DNA of 64,000 bases from contig OX352772.1 of assembly GCA_947095535.1 (NCBI GenBank), positions 378,585,643-378,649,642 of the forward strand, in the 5' to 3' direction. A program made the translations under genes and the position numbers. The notes below the pieces were generated by a model. It searched no databases. It was not told where the DNA came from and was given only the letters and a program-made list of their open reading frames with translations. Positions 34,574-46,485 of this stretch are shown in pieces. The stretch comes from Poecilobothrus nobilitatus (taxonomy: Eukaryota > Arthropoda > Insecta > Diptera > Dolichopodidae). The first letter of the stretch is position 1. The number at the start of each line of letters is the position of its first letter.

Positions 34574-35305
34574 TTTTAACCAAAAAAAAAAAATTAAAAC
34601 AAATAGATTACCCGTTATCGGTTACATTTTACAATTCATAAACGATATAATAAAACTAGGGGCCCTGTAGCAGCTGGTGTGTAAGTATATTTTACTGTAA
34701 CATCTAAATTACAAAAAATTAGTATGGGATACAAATATGTTCTTATATTCAAAACTTAGCGGAATGTCATAATACGTGTGGCTGAAAACTACTAAATTAT
34801 AATTATAGATTATAATAAAATTATAATAAAATATTTGTTGGCCTGCTTCCTATATCAAAATATTTGTTTGACCTGTTTCTTTATTAAGATCTATAAAATG
34901 ACATTTTAAATTATTTAAGAACATTTTCTTTGTATATACCTATATGGATTTGCCTGTATGTCAATACAAAATAAAATGTAATTTAAAAAAAAAATCAATT
35001 CGAAGAAAATGAATAAATAAAAAATTATGGAAATTATGATTTTTATTTTCCCCCTTTGATTTCGATCTGTTTTCTGAAATGAAATATTATTGAAATTATG
35101 ATTTTTATTTTTCTGCCCAGTTCCAAATCTGATTTCGCAACCGATATAAAATTTCTCCCAATAAATATACATACATATGTATGTATGTATATCCTGACTG
35201 GCCGGAATTTGGAAAATAACTGTACATATCTGATTTTATATTTAGCCGGGGCATAAATTGAAGTTTAGTCTAAACGATATTATTACATTATTAATTATAA
35301 TCATT
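34574..35305. other. AT-rich spacer
   Basis: Contains two copies of an ATTATGATTTTTATTTT word and a short TATG microsatellite (35,170-35,190). No gene was recognised. A related stretch (ATTACCCATTAAAATTTACAA) recurs near 35,890. Confidence 0.4.
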
Positions 35306-35307
35306 TA

Positions 35308-35700
35308 CCAGTCAATGGTGTAGTTGTTAAGACACCGGCCTTTCATATGAAAGGTCTCGGATTCAAACCCCGGATGGGTCATATATATTAATAAAAAATA
35401 ATAGACAATTTTCTTATAATATATAATTAGAATATATTTCTTAGAATATAATTAAAAATAAGTATATATGTCCTATAAATTATAATTTAATATCATATTG
35501 CTAATAGCTACATAATAAAATAATAATAAACTATAATTCTTGTATAATAGATGGAGTATATATTAAAGAAACGTCTCATAATCTTGTACAATAGCTACAG
35601 CCGAGTAATCAATGGTTTAGCGAATTTAATGATTGCAGAAACTAAAACTTAGTCAAATATGAAAAATAAATGGCTTAGTGAATGCCCTATACTCCTTATA
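35308..35700 (+). mobile_element. tRNA-derived SINE, family 4 (intact copy)
   Basis: Starts CCAGTCAATGGTGTAGTTG with a pairable GGTGT/ACACC D-arm, an anticodon-arm palindrome CCTTTCATATGAAAGG and box B GGATTCAAACCCC. The body of about 310 bp ends near CCCTATACTCCTTAT. A second, split copy lies at 40,184-40,275 plus 41,668-41,900. Confidence 0.7.
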
Positions 35701-37090
35701 GAAATGGCAAGGAGAGAAAAAAATATTATCATTACAAAACGAAAATTTGGACTTTTGACTCACTTCAAAAAGACAGAAGTGCCATGGGATATATTATATA
35801 GAAGTCCATGGGATATATAGAAGATTATAATAAAATTTAGAAAAAAATTTTTAACAAAACAAAAAAATCGAAACAAATATGTACATAGATTACCCATTAA
35901 AATTTACAATTCATAAACAATTATAATAAAATATTTGTTTGCGTTTTTTTTTTTAATCTATAAAATGACATTTTAAAATTATTTAAAAACATTTTGTTTG
36001 TATATATGCATATATGGGTATGTATGTAAGTGAAATAAAATTAATTTAAAAAAAAAATCAATTTGAAGAAAATTAATGAATGAAAAAAAAATTTTTTTTT
36101 TTAATGATTTTTTTCTTCGCCTTTACCCTTTTGTAATGTATCCTAGTTTGAAAAAATTAAAATATTTTCAATTAGAAATTATATCTATATACTGTACACA
36201 TTGTAGCTATGTATATTTTATTTTATTTTTCTATAATAGATATAAAACACATTCAACACAACACTTTAAAATGAATGCGTTTGTTACACATAATTTTTCT
36301 GGACAAATATATATATTATATATATATATTTTAATTATGTATCATACCTGTTTCTGATGGCGACATCAAAAGCAGATCCACTACAGTTTCATTATCAAGT
36401 GAGCAAACCCCTACAAAAGTATGATTATAAAAAATAATCTTTGTATATTAAATATCAATCGCACATTCGATTACAATCGTAATCATCTAAAAAACAAAGC
36501 ATTTCATAATATTTCCAATTTGTTTTTCTTAAAATCGTCTGTCCCCAATCCAGATGGCAAGGAAATATTACGTTTAAGTTTTTTATAGGTGTCTCTTACA
36601 TTTTCCACCTCGTTCTGCATATTTCATCTTAAATTATAATAATTTTGGTTTCTGATTTTAATTTTCTATGTACCAAAATTCTTATCTGTGCTTCCAAGTT
36701 TTACCGTTACTTCTACCCAAACACAATATTTTTCTTTGTTACTTTATATTCTGTATGTTTTAATTTAAACAGGAATGTATGATTCTAACTTCTTCGATGA
36801 GTTTCTCGCCAAAATTCATTTTATTTTTTTATTTAGAATTTAAATTACAACCGAACCGACTATTCAATCATTTGAATTTTGAAAACTGTATGGTTGTCAT
36901 TCACCTGTTTTTGCCAGCCGCCGCCGTCGTCATTGTGGGTCAATGGCGAAATTTGTCAACCGCCGCAAATATTCGACATGATTCTGGTTTCACCTTAAAT
37001 TGATTTTTTTTTTTTAAGTAAACAATTATTGTCTGATGATGAATGATGATATTGAACAACTATTTGGGTAAATTTTTAGTTAAATTTTAA
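35701..37090. other. AT-rich spacer
   Basis: No convincing gene. A GC-rich patch (36,915-36,970, GCCGCCGCCGTCG) stands out. It shares a weak likeness with the patch at 2,640-2,770 before the Harbinger transposase relic. Confidence 0.4.
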
Positions 37091-37094
37091 TTTT

Positions 37095-37345
37095 TAGAGA
37101 ATTAGAAGACGATAGCTTTTGGGATAATGCGAAAACAACCCTTTTAATTCAAATTAGATTAAAAGATGAAAGAAAAGAAAAAAAAGTATATTGTGGAAAG
37201 TTGGTTTACGTAAAATGAAAAATAAATATCCAAATTTTCCGTTCTCAAGTGATCAATGTAGTAAAAACTGTAAGTTCTTCAAGAATTAAAAGACTTATGG
37301 AAATATTCAAACCAAGAAGTTAATTAAAGTGCAAAGTATCAGCTG
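37095..37345 (+). pseudogene. Myb/SANT-like domain relic
   Basis: Frame 1 reads 'EDDSFWDNAKTTLLIQIRLK' up to 'KLVYVK' and a TGA near 37,216. The next frame continues 'MKNKYPNFPFSSDQCSKNCK', then a stop, then 'KTYGNIQTKK'. The W...LLI...L spacing and the SSDQC..K block match the Myb/SANT-like DNA-binding domains of insect genes and Harbinger elements. It has at least one frameshift and one stop. It may be the second ORF of a Harbinger element, but it lies far from the transposase relic at 3 kb. Confidence 0.6.
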
Positions 37346-37815
37346 TGACATAAACAAATATGTAATATGATTAATAACCTGATAAAGGTATTTACACATT
37401 CATATATTTATGATATGTATACAGCAGTTAAATATAAAATATTTTATTTCTTACGAATCAACCGATATGAAAACAAATTTTTTTTAATTTAAATTTCGTA
37501 TGCAACTAGTACTCAACTGCTAGGAGAAAATTTTGTATGGAATTTCTGTCAAAATTTTTCTCGCATTTGTCAAATCTAAAAATTTTTTAAGCAAGTACTA
37601 TTCACCTCAATACTCAGCTGCTAGAAAAAAAGTCTTTCAACTAGTTGAAACTTTCAACTACATTTTGTCGGATTTAACTAACAGTAACTATGCAAATAAA
37701 TTACTATGCGTCAAAAATAGTTCTTCTGTAATAAATTACTATGCGTCAAAAATAGTTCGTCTAAATAGTATTTCTGTACTTTAGATTTTAATTTTTTTTT
37801 GTACCACCATTACCA
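37346..37815. other. AT-rich spacer with a 30 bp direct repeat
   Basis: AATAAATTACTATGCGTCAA is repeated at about 37,697 and 37,731. No gene. Confidence 0.5.
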
Positions 37816-38475
37816 TTACACTTAAATTTTAAGAGCTATTAGAGCTCAAAAACTGAAAATGCTATTTTTAGGCACCTGTACAAACTTTTCGTTGGAAAGA
37901 CATATAAATTAAAGCTCGAGTAAAATATTTATATGGGTGTTAGTGGCTTTCTTAGTTATATGGTGTTACGGAGTTAAAACCCTTTAAGAGCTTTAGGGCT
38001 CAAAAATTGAAAATGCTATTTGTAGTCACCTGTACAAACTTTTCGTTGGCAAGACAAATAAATTAAAGCTCGAGTAAAATATTTGTATGGGTGTTAGTGG
38101 CTTTCTTAGCTATATGAGGTTACGGAGTTAAAATCCCTCAAAATTGCAAGCAAATTTTATTTTGAAATGTACATATCTCAGGTTCTGCGTAGTAGTTTTA
38201 CAATAAATTGTACTGTTACCCCGTACTGTTAATTAAAGCTCGAGTAAAATATTTTTATGGGTGTTAGTGGCTTTCTTAGCTATATGGGGTTACAGAGTTA
38301 AAACCACTCAAAATTGCAAGCAAGTCCTTTTTTCAAATGTACATATCTCAGATTCTGCGTAGTAGTTTTACAATAAATTGTACTGTTACCCCGTACTGTT
38401 CTTACCTTTATAAAACTATTTGAAAATTATGCAATTTACTCTTTAAATTTACCGTTATGTGAAAACAAAATTTTG
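37816..38475. repeat. Tandem fragments of a GTCC-type element interior
   Basis: AATTAAAGCTCGAGTAAAAT occurs at about 37,907, 38,051 and 38,230, each followed by TGGGTGTTAGTGGCTTTCTTAG. TGTACTGTTACCCCGTACTG occurs twice (about 38,208 and 38,381). Words such as TTACCGTTATGTGAAAAC and CACCTGTACAA tie it to the elements at 17.0 and 22.6 kb. It is an internally amplified, end-less copy. Confidence 0.65.
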
Positions 38476-40183
38476 CAAGATTTTGGGTTTTCTAAGGTAA
38501 TAGTATTTATTTCATAATCAAGTAAAAAGTAAAAAAATGTAATTCATCAAAGAAATATATGACATTACAAAGAAAAACTTATTTAAAAGTTTTAGTAAAA
38601 GCCGTTACGTTCATATTTCAGTGAGGCAACAAAAATGTTATTTTATGCCTTAGCATTTACAAACATTTGGTGAATATTCACTGGGCAGTCAATTTAATAA
38701 TAAAGTACGTTACTGATTTCTTTAAATTTTTTGTTAACGAGTTATGTTCAATTCTTTGTTTTGTTTATTACTCAAAAAAAAAATTAAATGTAATTAACTA
38801 ATAATAATAAAATTTTGACTTAACTTTTATTTTGGAAAGAAAAAATAAAAATCAGAGTCAAGTTAACGTCAGTGTTGAGTACTTCTCGTAAAAATGGTCA
38901 GATCCTTAATTTTTTAGTCTTAAATGATTCCTCTTCAATTCCCTATCTGACGCGTGATCTTCTTTTTTAAATTTTTTTTAGCTTATTTTTAATTTTAATT
39001 TTAAAATTTTCGACTTTCCATACAAAACTTTAATAATATTCTATTAAATTGCCGCATGACGCTAATACTAGTGCATTTTGGAAACGTGTTTCCGTAGTGC
39101 AATTCTTTAAGTAATTTTTGAAACGAGTTTTTAAATGAAAATAAAAAGCGTTGTACAAAATTTTTTTAGGTTATTTTTAATATTGCAGATATTAAAATTT
39201 ATACAAATTTTACAAATAATTTTAGACAATAGTAAGTAATAGAAAATATTTAAATGTTAAATGTAAGTAAACCAAAATTTATTAAAATTTATTCTGAATT
39301 TTTTTTAGCTTGTATTAAAAAGAAATTGAAGCTAAAGTTTATTTAAACAAAAATGTCTTAAAATTCAAAAACATTTATTTAATTCCTAACCCTTTTAAAC
39401 ACCTTGTTGTTCAACTATATTTGTAAAATAAAAAATTTGGAAAGATTTTAGTGTTAAACGTCTTCTACAAAATATATGAATATGTGAAATTCTAAATTAG
39501 GTGGGATTTTAGAGTTCCGTGATTTTGAATTGCGCGATTTTATTCCACGATTTCGACCCCAACCCAAAAATAAAAAATATCAAATAGATGCTTGCCGTTT
39601 CGTTCACTTGTCGAATTTTAAAAAAGGATTGCTTAAATTATTAGCGGGGATTTGCGGGCAGCAGCCCCCAACTATAAAAAATTTCAATTTTCATATAAAG
39701 AGTTAATTATTTTACGTTTTCAATATTAAAATGTCAAAATGTCAGTTTTTGTATAAACTTAAAATTTTGTATTTACATATAGAAATTACTTAAAATGTTG
39801 ACATTGACGTTTAGAATCAATTAAATATTGAAATAAATGATAAAATATTTTTATTTTTCCATATAAAAAAGTTGAAATAAATATTTTTACGTTTTCAATA
39901 TAAAAATGTCAATAATTTTTTATTTTATATAAATTTGAATTATCTGTACTTGGTACAATCCTTTCTTTTTTATCATTTAAAAATTCCATTTTGAATTTTA
40001 TACAAAAGAAATATATCAAGGCAGTCGGTAATACTTTTCAAATATTTATGTATTTATTAGTCAAACGTCAAACAGCCATTAGACTATTAGAGTAGTACAA
40101 AAATTCGTATTTTGTATGGCGGAAATTTTAAAATATTAATTTCTCGAATAATGAAAGTAAAAAACCCGAAAAAAAACGCCGCG
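38476..40183. other. AT-rich sequence with minisatellite-like and G-rich patches
   Basis: 39,470-39,560 resembles the ~100 bp minisatellite. 39,635-39,675 (TTAGCGGGGATTTGCGGGC) is one of three related G-rich patches. No gene was found. Confidence 0.45.
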
Positions 40184-41900
40184 CCCGTTCATACAAGAGG
40201 TCTTGGGTTCAAACCCCGGCTGGGTCATATAGATTAATAAAATAATATAGATTATAATATAATATAATTAAATTAAAACAAGGAAGAATACGGTTGCCTT
40301 TGTCAACTCTTAGATACCCGTACGAACCGTTAGTATGTTCATAGCCTGTCACTCTGTTTATAATATTATTTTTTTAATTTTTTAGTATTTCAAATAATTT
40401 GGGGGAATTTTATAATTTCTAGAACTATGGGTTGTAAATATATTCAAACTATATGTTTACACATTCTTCAAAAGCACATCTAACCTTTCACATAACGATT
40501 ATCAATCCAAAACTTTTTCAAATATGCTATAGTACCATTTAATACTAAGCGGCAAATGTATTATATATCATTCATTCATCAGTGACATATATGATATGTA
40601 AATAAATATGAGTTATATAAGTATGTATACTAATACCATATAAATATAAATTCTTCAAGTAACCGTTATATTTCTTATTTATTTAATTTTTTTTTGTACT
40701 ACGCATCATCCTCAACAAATTCAAATTATCGAGTAAAAAAAATGCAAAAAAATCGTTAAAAAAATTTGTTAGAAAAATTTAGAAAAATCACACTTTCGTT
40801 TTTAAATTTTAAGATAACCCTATATATTAACAAAAGTTGTTAAAAGAAATAAAAATATAATGTTGGAGCTTTAATTTTTGTATATTACTTCAAAAAAATT
40901 TAGACAGGTGTTCAAATTACAGGTGTTTAAAAATAAGAAATTTTTATTTTTTGGCCCCATACAGCTCCGAAACGGGGGGCGATACAAAAATATTTTCTGA
41001 AATAACTCATACTTATTTTCAAAGACCTAACTTCTCTCAAAATTTCAGTTCCTAACTTAAACCGTTTGGAGGATAGAAGGAATCAAGAATTTTGCAAAAT
41101 TTGAGTTCTGCATAACGGTAAATTAAGACACACCATGCCACAAGTATATATTTATTGTATATATTATATTTTTAAATGCGTTTTTAAATTGAAGATATAA
41201 CTTACAACTTGTGTTATAACAATTAAAATATAGAGCTTTTTCGAATTTTGAGGAGCTGTAGCTTCGTAACGGGTGTGGCTACAGAAAAAAGATGTTAATA
41301 ATAAAATTAATATTTTTATGATATCTATCAGCAGTTAAAATTTCATGGCTCTATTTCAAAAAAAAATGTGGAGATCTAAAAGTTAGTTGTTGGAGAGCTA
41401 CCCAAAGTTTTGGTCAGATCTCAACCAAAACAAATAGGAAACCTACAAATTGATGTAAGAATATTTTGTGTTAATTGCAAGACTCTAGCTTATTTAGTGA
41501 TTGAGTTATCTTGCTGACGGACAGACGGACAGACAAAACTTAATCAACTTAGCATTTAATTCTGATCCGATCCATACCTTTGAAGATGTATTTAGCTAGC
41601 TTATTTCGAGGTGTTACAAACGGAGGAGCAATTTTAATATATCCGATCCTTATCGTACGGGTATAATAGGTATATATGTATAAAAATTATAATTAATATC
41701 ATATTGTAATATATAATAAAATAATAATAAAATATAATTCTTGTGTAAGATAATAGGTGACGTAGAACTAAAGAAACGCCTAGTCTTGTACAATAGCTAC
41801 AGCCCACTAATCAACGGCTTAGTGAAATAATGATTCTAGAAACTGAAGCTTAGTCAAATATGAATAATAAATAACTTAGTAGATACCCTATGCTCCTTAT
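40184..41900 (+). mobile_element. tRNA-derived SINE, family 4, split by another element
   Basis: 40,184-40,275 carries the head (GGTCTTGGGTTCAAACCCC) and the start of the body; 41,668-41,900 carries the rest, including CTTGTACAATAGCTACAGCC. Aligned with 35,308-35,700 the interruption falls inside the body and contains exactly the GTCC element at 40,276-41,667. Confidence 0.7.
40276..41667 (-). mobile_element. GTCC-microsatellite element with subterminal inverted repeats, copy A1
   Basis: ATACCCGTACGA near 40,313 and its exact reverse complement TCGTACGGGTAT near 41,653 are inverted repeats, one of them about 35 bp from the element edge. A GACGGACAGACGGACAGAC stretch (41,516-41,536) is the GTCC microsatellite on the minus strand. 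The interior shares words with the 17.0 kb element (ACGGTAAATT near 41,115). No ORF. A longer copy in the opposite orientation is at 56,043-57,630. Subterminal repeats plus GTCY microsatellite suggest a DINE-1/Helentron-type non-autonomous element (inference). Confidence 0.7.
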
Positions 41901-43170
41901 CGGTTGCAAAGTTGCAAAAAATTGAAAAAAAGTTTCAAAGATATTCAAGGGACCGATGGGTTGTGTGCGATGTTGTGGACCGATGTGGACCGATGGTTGT
42001 TGAAGGCTACCAACTTCAGACTTTTGTAAATCATTCTATTGAATTATAATTATGCGACGGTAGTTGGATTTTTTAAAATTTTGAAGCTGTAGCAAAGAAT
42101 TGTCAAAATGTCATACATTTTTGGTTTGTTTAAAAAGTATTACAAAAATTAATAGAAATGATTAGAGAGAAACCATTTCTGTATGACAAAAGTAATCCAA
42201 GGAAATTGCACAAGTTTTAAACATCGATGGTAAATTTATAAGCACGTACTACTAGCTATATTTTTTTTTTTCGAAAAAATGCCAATTTTTAGCAATTTTC
42301 ATTACGAGTTTTCGTTATGAAACATTTTCCAAAATATGTCTAATTTTATATTAAAATAAAATTTGGAATTCTTACTACAACATATCAAAAATTTAGCTTT
42401 CAACTCGTAATTTTAACTTAATATTTAATAAAATTACTTTTAAGCCTTTTTAGTTATTTTGTTTTGCTTGCTTTTTGACATTTGTCAAAAGTAGAATAGG
42501 TTTTTTTTTTTCAAAATATAAGAGTTGGATTGAAAGTTTTATTTGAAAGCTTTTTAAACATAAAATTTATTAAAAATGATCGTGCGAATGAGGTAAGAAA
42601 TTTTTAATCAATATCGAGTTTTCATATTTTTAGCTTCAATAAAAGTACATACAATTTTTTTTTTAATATTTTAAAATTTAAATGAATTATTGGGGTTGGC
42701 CACGAAATCGCAAATACAAAAGCCTAAATTCAAAACCTCAAAATCCCAAAGCAGTTTCCTTATCATAAGTCCCTTTAATTTTTTTTATTTCGAATGTGAA
42801 TGGATTTATTGAAAACAAAAAAATTGAATGCAAAAATTGTCGAAAAAAAACTTTAAATAAAAAAATCTGTTGAATGCGAAAAATATTTAAAAAAAAATGT
42901 AAAAAAGAATATATTGCTACATCTTTATATTTGTTTTCCTAAATACATATTCTGAAAACAGCGTATAACCTTGATGACATAATCAACTAAAACTCACTCC
43001 AAGTTCAGAATATCTCATAAACTCAAATAAATATCAGAATATTTCATATAGGTACTTGAAATTCATATTTAATGTGGTGTGAAAAGGGAGTAATTATAAA
43101 ATAATTTATATTATGGTTTTATTAATATAAGAAAATTATTTACATTTTATTATTTATATTATTAATTTAT
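41901..43170. other. AT-rich sequence
   Basis: One minisatellite-like piece at 42,945-43,060. No gene or clear mobile element otherwise. Confidence 0.45.
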
Positions 43171-43176
43171 GCAAAA

Positions 43177-43262
43177 ATCCCCTCCTTAGCCTAGCTGATA
43201 GGAGCGCAAGTATAGCAATCATACCAGCGTGGTAGTCCGGGTTCGATTCCCGATGGGGGATA
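43177..43262 (+). repeat. tRNA-like sequence (SINE head), family 5
   Basis: ATCCCCTCCTTAGCCTAGC at the start and GGGGGAT at the end can pair as an acceptor stem. Box B is CGGGTTCGATTCCCG with a perfect T-stem. The middle is longer than in a normal tRNA and no anticodon loop is convincing. Treat it as a SINE head rather than a tRNA gene; it is the most tRNA-like of the set. Confidence 0.55.
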
Positions 43263-43429
43263 CTTTATATATAAGAATTAATATGAATATAACTCTCATA
43301 TCGAATATTATACCTATTATTTATATAAATTTCACTCTATACTTATAACTCACAGATACTCTAATATCCAATATTAAAATAATATAATAAGAGAATAATT
43401 TTCATTCTATACCTATAACTCACAAATAA

Positions 43430-44958
43430 TAACTGAGATGCAACAACCAAGCAGCAATATTTAGCATAATAACTACAACATCAACTGCTCCACTCCGACA
43501 ATACTGGAAGTTAAGGATACCATTCTAAGATTGAAAAATGGTAAGCGAGATTCTAAGGTTAAATCCACAAGCAGCAGCTGAACTTATTCAGCCACAGCCA
43601 CTTGCGAAACTGAAGCAATCCCTACAGCATGGAAGAAGGGTGTAATAGTCAAAATCCCCAAGAAAGGCGACCTATCTGACTGCAACAATTGGAGAGGCAT
43701 CACATTATTCAACCCAATCTACAAGATCCTAACCGGAGTAATTCAAAATAAACTCCAAAGTGCAATGCAAAACATGCCGAGAGATGAACAAGCTGGATTT
43801 CGCCCTAACAGAAGCTGCCTGGACCAAGCTAACACACTTAGAATAATTGTAGAGCAAGCGCATGAATGTAGATCACCACTCTGTCTAATATTTGTGGATT
43901 TCAAGAAAGCCTTCGACTCCATTCACAGTAGCGAAATATGGAGGACTCTGGAAAGAAGAAATGTCCACAGGAAGATAATAAATATAATAAAAAGTATGTA
44001 CGACAACGTACAACTATTAGTACTACATAACGGGAACATCAGCGAATCATTCACAACAAATGCAGGGGTTAAGCAAGGATGTCCCCTTTCGCCGCTACTA
44101 TTTACCATATTACTGGATCTTGAGAGAAGTGAATAATACCGAAAGAGGCATCTATTGGTCAGATGTCAAAACGCTAGAAGATCTGGATTTCGCAGATGAC
44201 ATATGCCTTCTATCAAACAACCAAGAAGATGCACAATCCAAGCTAAATCACCCACAGTTAATATACCGAAAAATTGGTCTCGAGATCAACATTAGCAAAA
44301 CCCCAGTAATGCACATACACCTGGCAAATAACAACCCCATCAAGCTAGACGGTCAAGCTATTGAATGCACTACGAATTTCTGCTATCTGGGAAGCATCAT
44401 CACACCAACAGGCGGCACTAATGAGGATGTGCAAAATAGAATTGATAAAGCCAGAACAGCTTTCGGCAGACTTCGCCCCATATAGAACTGCTCGCAAATA
44501 TCAAGACGAACCAAGCTAAGCATATTCAATTCATGTGTAAAATCCACATTAACCTATGGTTGCGAATCTAATTACTAATTCCATAAAAAATAAAATACAA
44601 ATCCTCATCAACAAAAATCTCAGAATAATATGCCGAATATTCTGGCCCAACAGAATTAGGAACGTAGATTTATGGCAATTAACTGGCGAGGAGCCCATAG
44701 TGAAGCAAATCACCAGAAGAAAATGGAAGTGGATTGTCCATACACTAAAGAAAACTAATGGTATAACAAGAATGGTGCTGACCTGGAATCCTCAAGGTGG
44801 GTCTAGGGCGAGAGGTAGACCCAGAAACAACATGGAAAAGAACAGTGATGGAAGAGCTAAGTAGATTCGGAAAATCATGGAACGACATAGAATTACTAGC
44901 AAATAATAGAGAAGAGTGGAAACTTCAATTTGAAGTCCTATGCTCCCTAGTGCAGTAA
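43430..44958 (+). pseudogene. LINE (RTE/CR1-like) reverse transcriptase relic
   Basis: GC content and codon use are visibly higher than in the neighbours. 'IPTAWKKGVIVKIPKKGDL' and 'NNWRGITLFNPIYKIL' (43,620-43,740) lead into 'DEQAGFRPNRSCLDQANTLR', 'FVDFKKAFDSIH' (first catalytic Asp) and 'GVKQGCPLSPLLF' (43,765-44,120). After a frameshift 'LDFADDICLL' (44,183-44,212) keeps both catalytic Asps. The C-terminus 'RRKWKWIVHTLKK...RARGRPR' (44,715-44,830) shifts frame again and ends at a TAA at about 44,958. Four or more frameshifts; 5'-truncated, with no endonuclease seen. Confidence 0.88.
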
Positions 44959-45480
44959 CAGGGAAAAAAATATCAAAAGATCCGCGAACGATTAAATTTT
45001 ATGACCACCCCTGAACGAAATTCAAAAAAATTTATAGTTTTTGAATTATAATCATTTTACAAAGCCGCCTATGCAAAGCTCCATAAGAATACGTGTGAAT
45101 TTTTCTAATTTTTTTCTATAAATTATATTTTAGGAATTTTCAATGTTATTTTCAGAATTTAACTTTTTTCATATATAATAACGTAAACATTTTTACAAAA
45201 TTTACTATTTTTGATAGAGAAATGTCGAAATTCAATACTATTGTGGGGAAGCCTGTAAGCATTGGCATGCTATTGTATTTATTTTAGAGTTGGATACAAA
45301 ACAGAGTTTCAATAATTTTATTAGCGGGGGTTAGTGGGCGGCAGCCACCATTCATACAAAATGAGTTTTTTTCACATAAAAATATCGAAATTTTTACATA
45401 ATTTACTATTCTTCATAGGGAAATGTCAAAATTTAATACATTTGTAGGAAAGCCTCTAATCCTTGATATAATATTAGTTG
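44959..45480. other. AT-rich sequence with a G-rich patch
   Basis: 45,320-45,350 (GCGGGGGTTAGTGGGCGG) is one of three related G-rich patches, followed by ATTCATAC. Near-repeats of AAATGTCRAAATTCAATAC occur at 45,222 and 45,422. No gene. Confidence 0.5.
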
Positions 45481-45489
45481 TGATTTTAG

Positions 45490-45800
45490 AGTTGGATTCA
45501 AAAGCAGGGTTGTCCCCTTTTCCAGAATATTTCTATATATGTATATGTATGTATGAGATTTAGAATTAGGAGGGATTTTAGAGTTGGATTCAAAATCAGA
45601 GTTTTACGCCTTTTACAAAATAAGTATTCATATATGTATACATATGTGAGATTTTGAAGTAAGATGGATTTTAGAGTTGGATTCAAAATCAGGGTCTTAC
45701 GCCTTTTACAAAATATGTATTCATATATGTATACATATGTGAGATTTTGAAGTAAAATGGATTTTATAGTTGGGTTTAAAATAAAGGTTTCAATAATTTT
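45490..45800. repeat. ~104 bp minisatellite, three units
   Basis: Three head-to-tail units with TATGTGAGATTTTGAAGTA, GGATTTTAGAGTTGGATTC, AAAATCAGGG and ACGCCTTTTACAAAAT. The period is close to 104 bp. The minus-strand 110-codon open frame across it only reflects the repeat. Confidence 0.88.
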
Positions 45801-46129
45801 ATTAATGGGGGTTAGGGGGCGGTAACCCATTCATTTAAAAATCACTATTCATATGCATATACATGTTTACAACGTTAATTTACAATAATTTAAATTAAGG
45901 AGTAAAATTTAAAAAAAGAATATTTTAAGCCCATATATTTTAATTTTTTTTTTCAACATTTTTTTTTCCAATATTTTTTACATTCAACTTTTTGTTTCGA
46001 TATTTTTTTTTCAACATTTTTTTCATTCATGATAAAAAAAAATGTGATTTTAAGAAACGAGATTTTGATAAAACGAGATTTTAAGAAACGAGATTTTGAG
46101 ATACGAGCATTCGTACCCAACCCAATTAG

Positions 46130-46330
46130 CTTTCTAAAACGCTTTCGCTCTCTTTATGTATTACAAAATATGTATTCATATATGTATACATATGTGAGAT
46201 TTTGAAGTAAAATGGATTTTATAGTTGGGTTTAAAATAAAGGTTTCAATAATTTTATTAATGGAATTATTATTAATTATTATTAATTATTATTTATTAAG
46301 CTTTCTAAAACGCTTTCGCTCTCTTTATGT
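46130..46330. repeat. Copied minisatellite unit flanked by a ~31 bp duplication
   Basis: AGCTTTCTAAAACGCTTTCG... occurs at 46,130-46,161 and again at 46,299-46,330. Between them lie ~104 bp identical to 45,707-45,810 plus an ATTATTA-repeat filler. It looks like a patch copied from about 400 bp upstream into a duplicated target. Confidence 0.8.
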
Positions 46331-46485
46331 TATGGCCTGAAAAAAACTATTGTCAACTGTGATAAATAAGTAAATAATATGTATAAGAATACAAATAAGT
46401 GTGTTATAATTTGGATTGATTTGTTTACTATAAAATTTATTCTCGGTATTTGCTCGTCAGCTATGAAAACAGGTCAAAGTTAGAA

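Noticed and set aside
43177..43262. Functional tRNA gene
   Set aside because: T-arm and acceptor stem look good, but the middle is too long and no anticodon arm is convincing. Several neighbouring SINE heads look alike.
45498..45830. Protein with repeated 35-residue units on the minus strand
   Set aside because: The open frame only reflects the ~104 bp minisatellite; composition is low-complexity and no copy elsewhere keeps it open.
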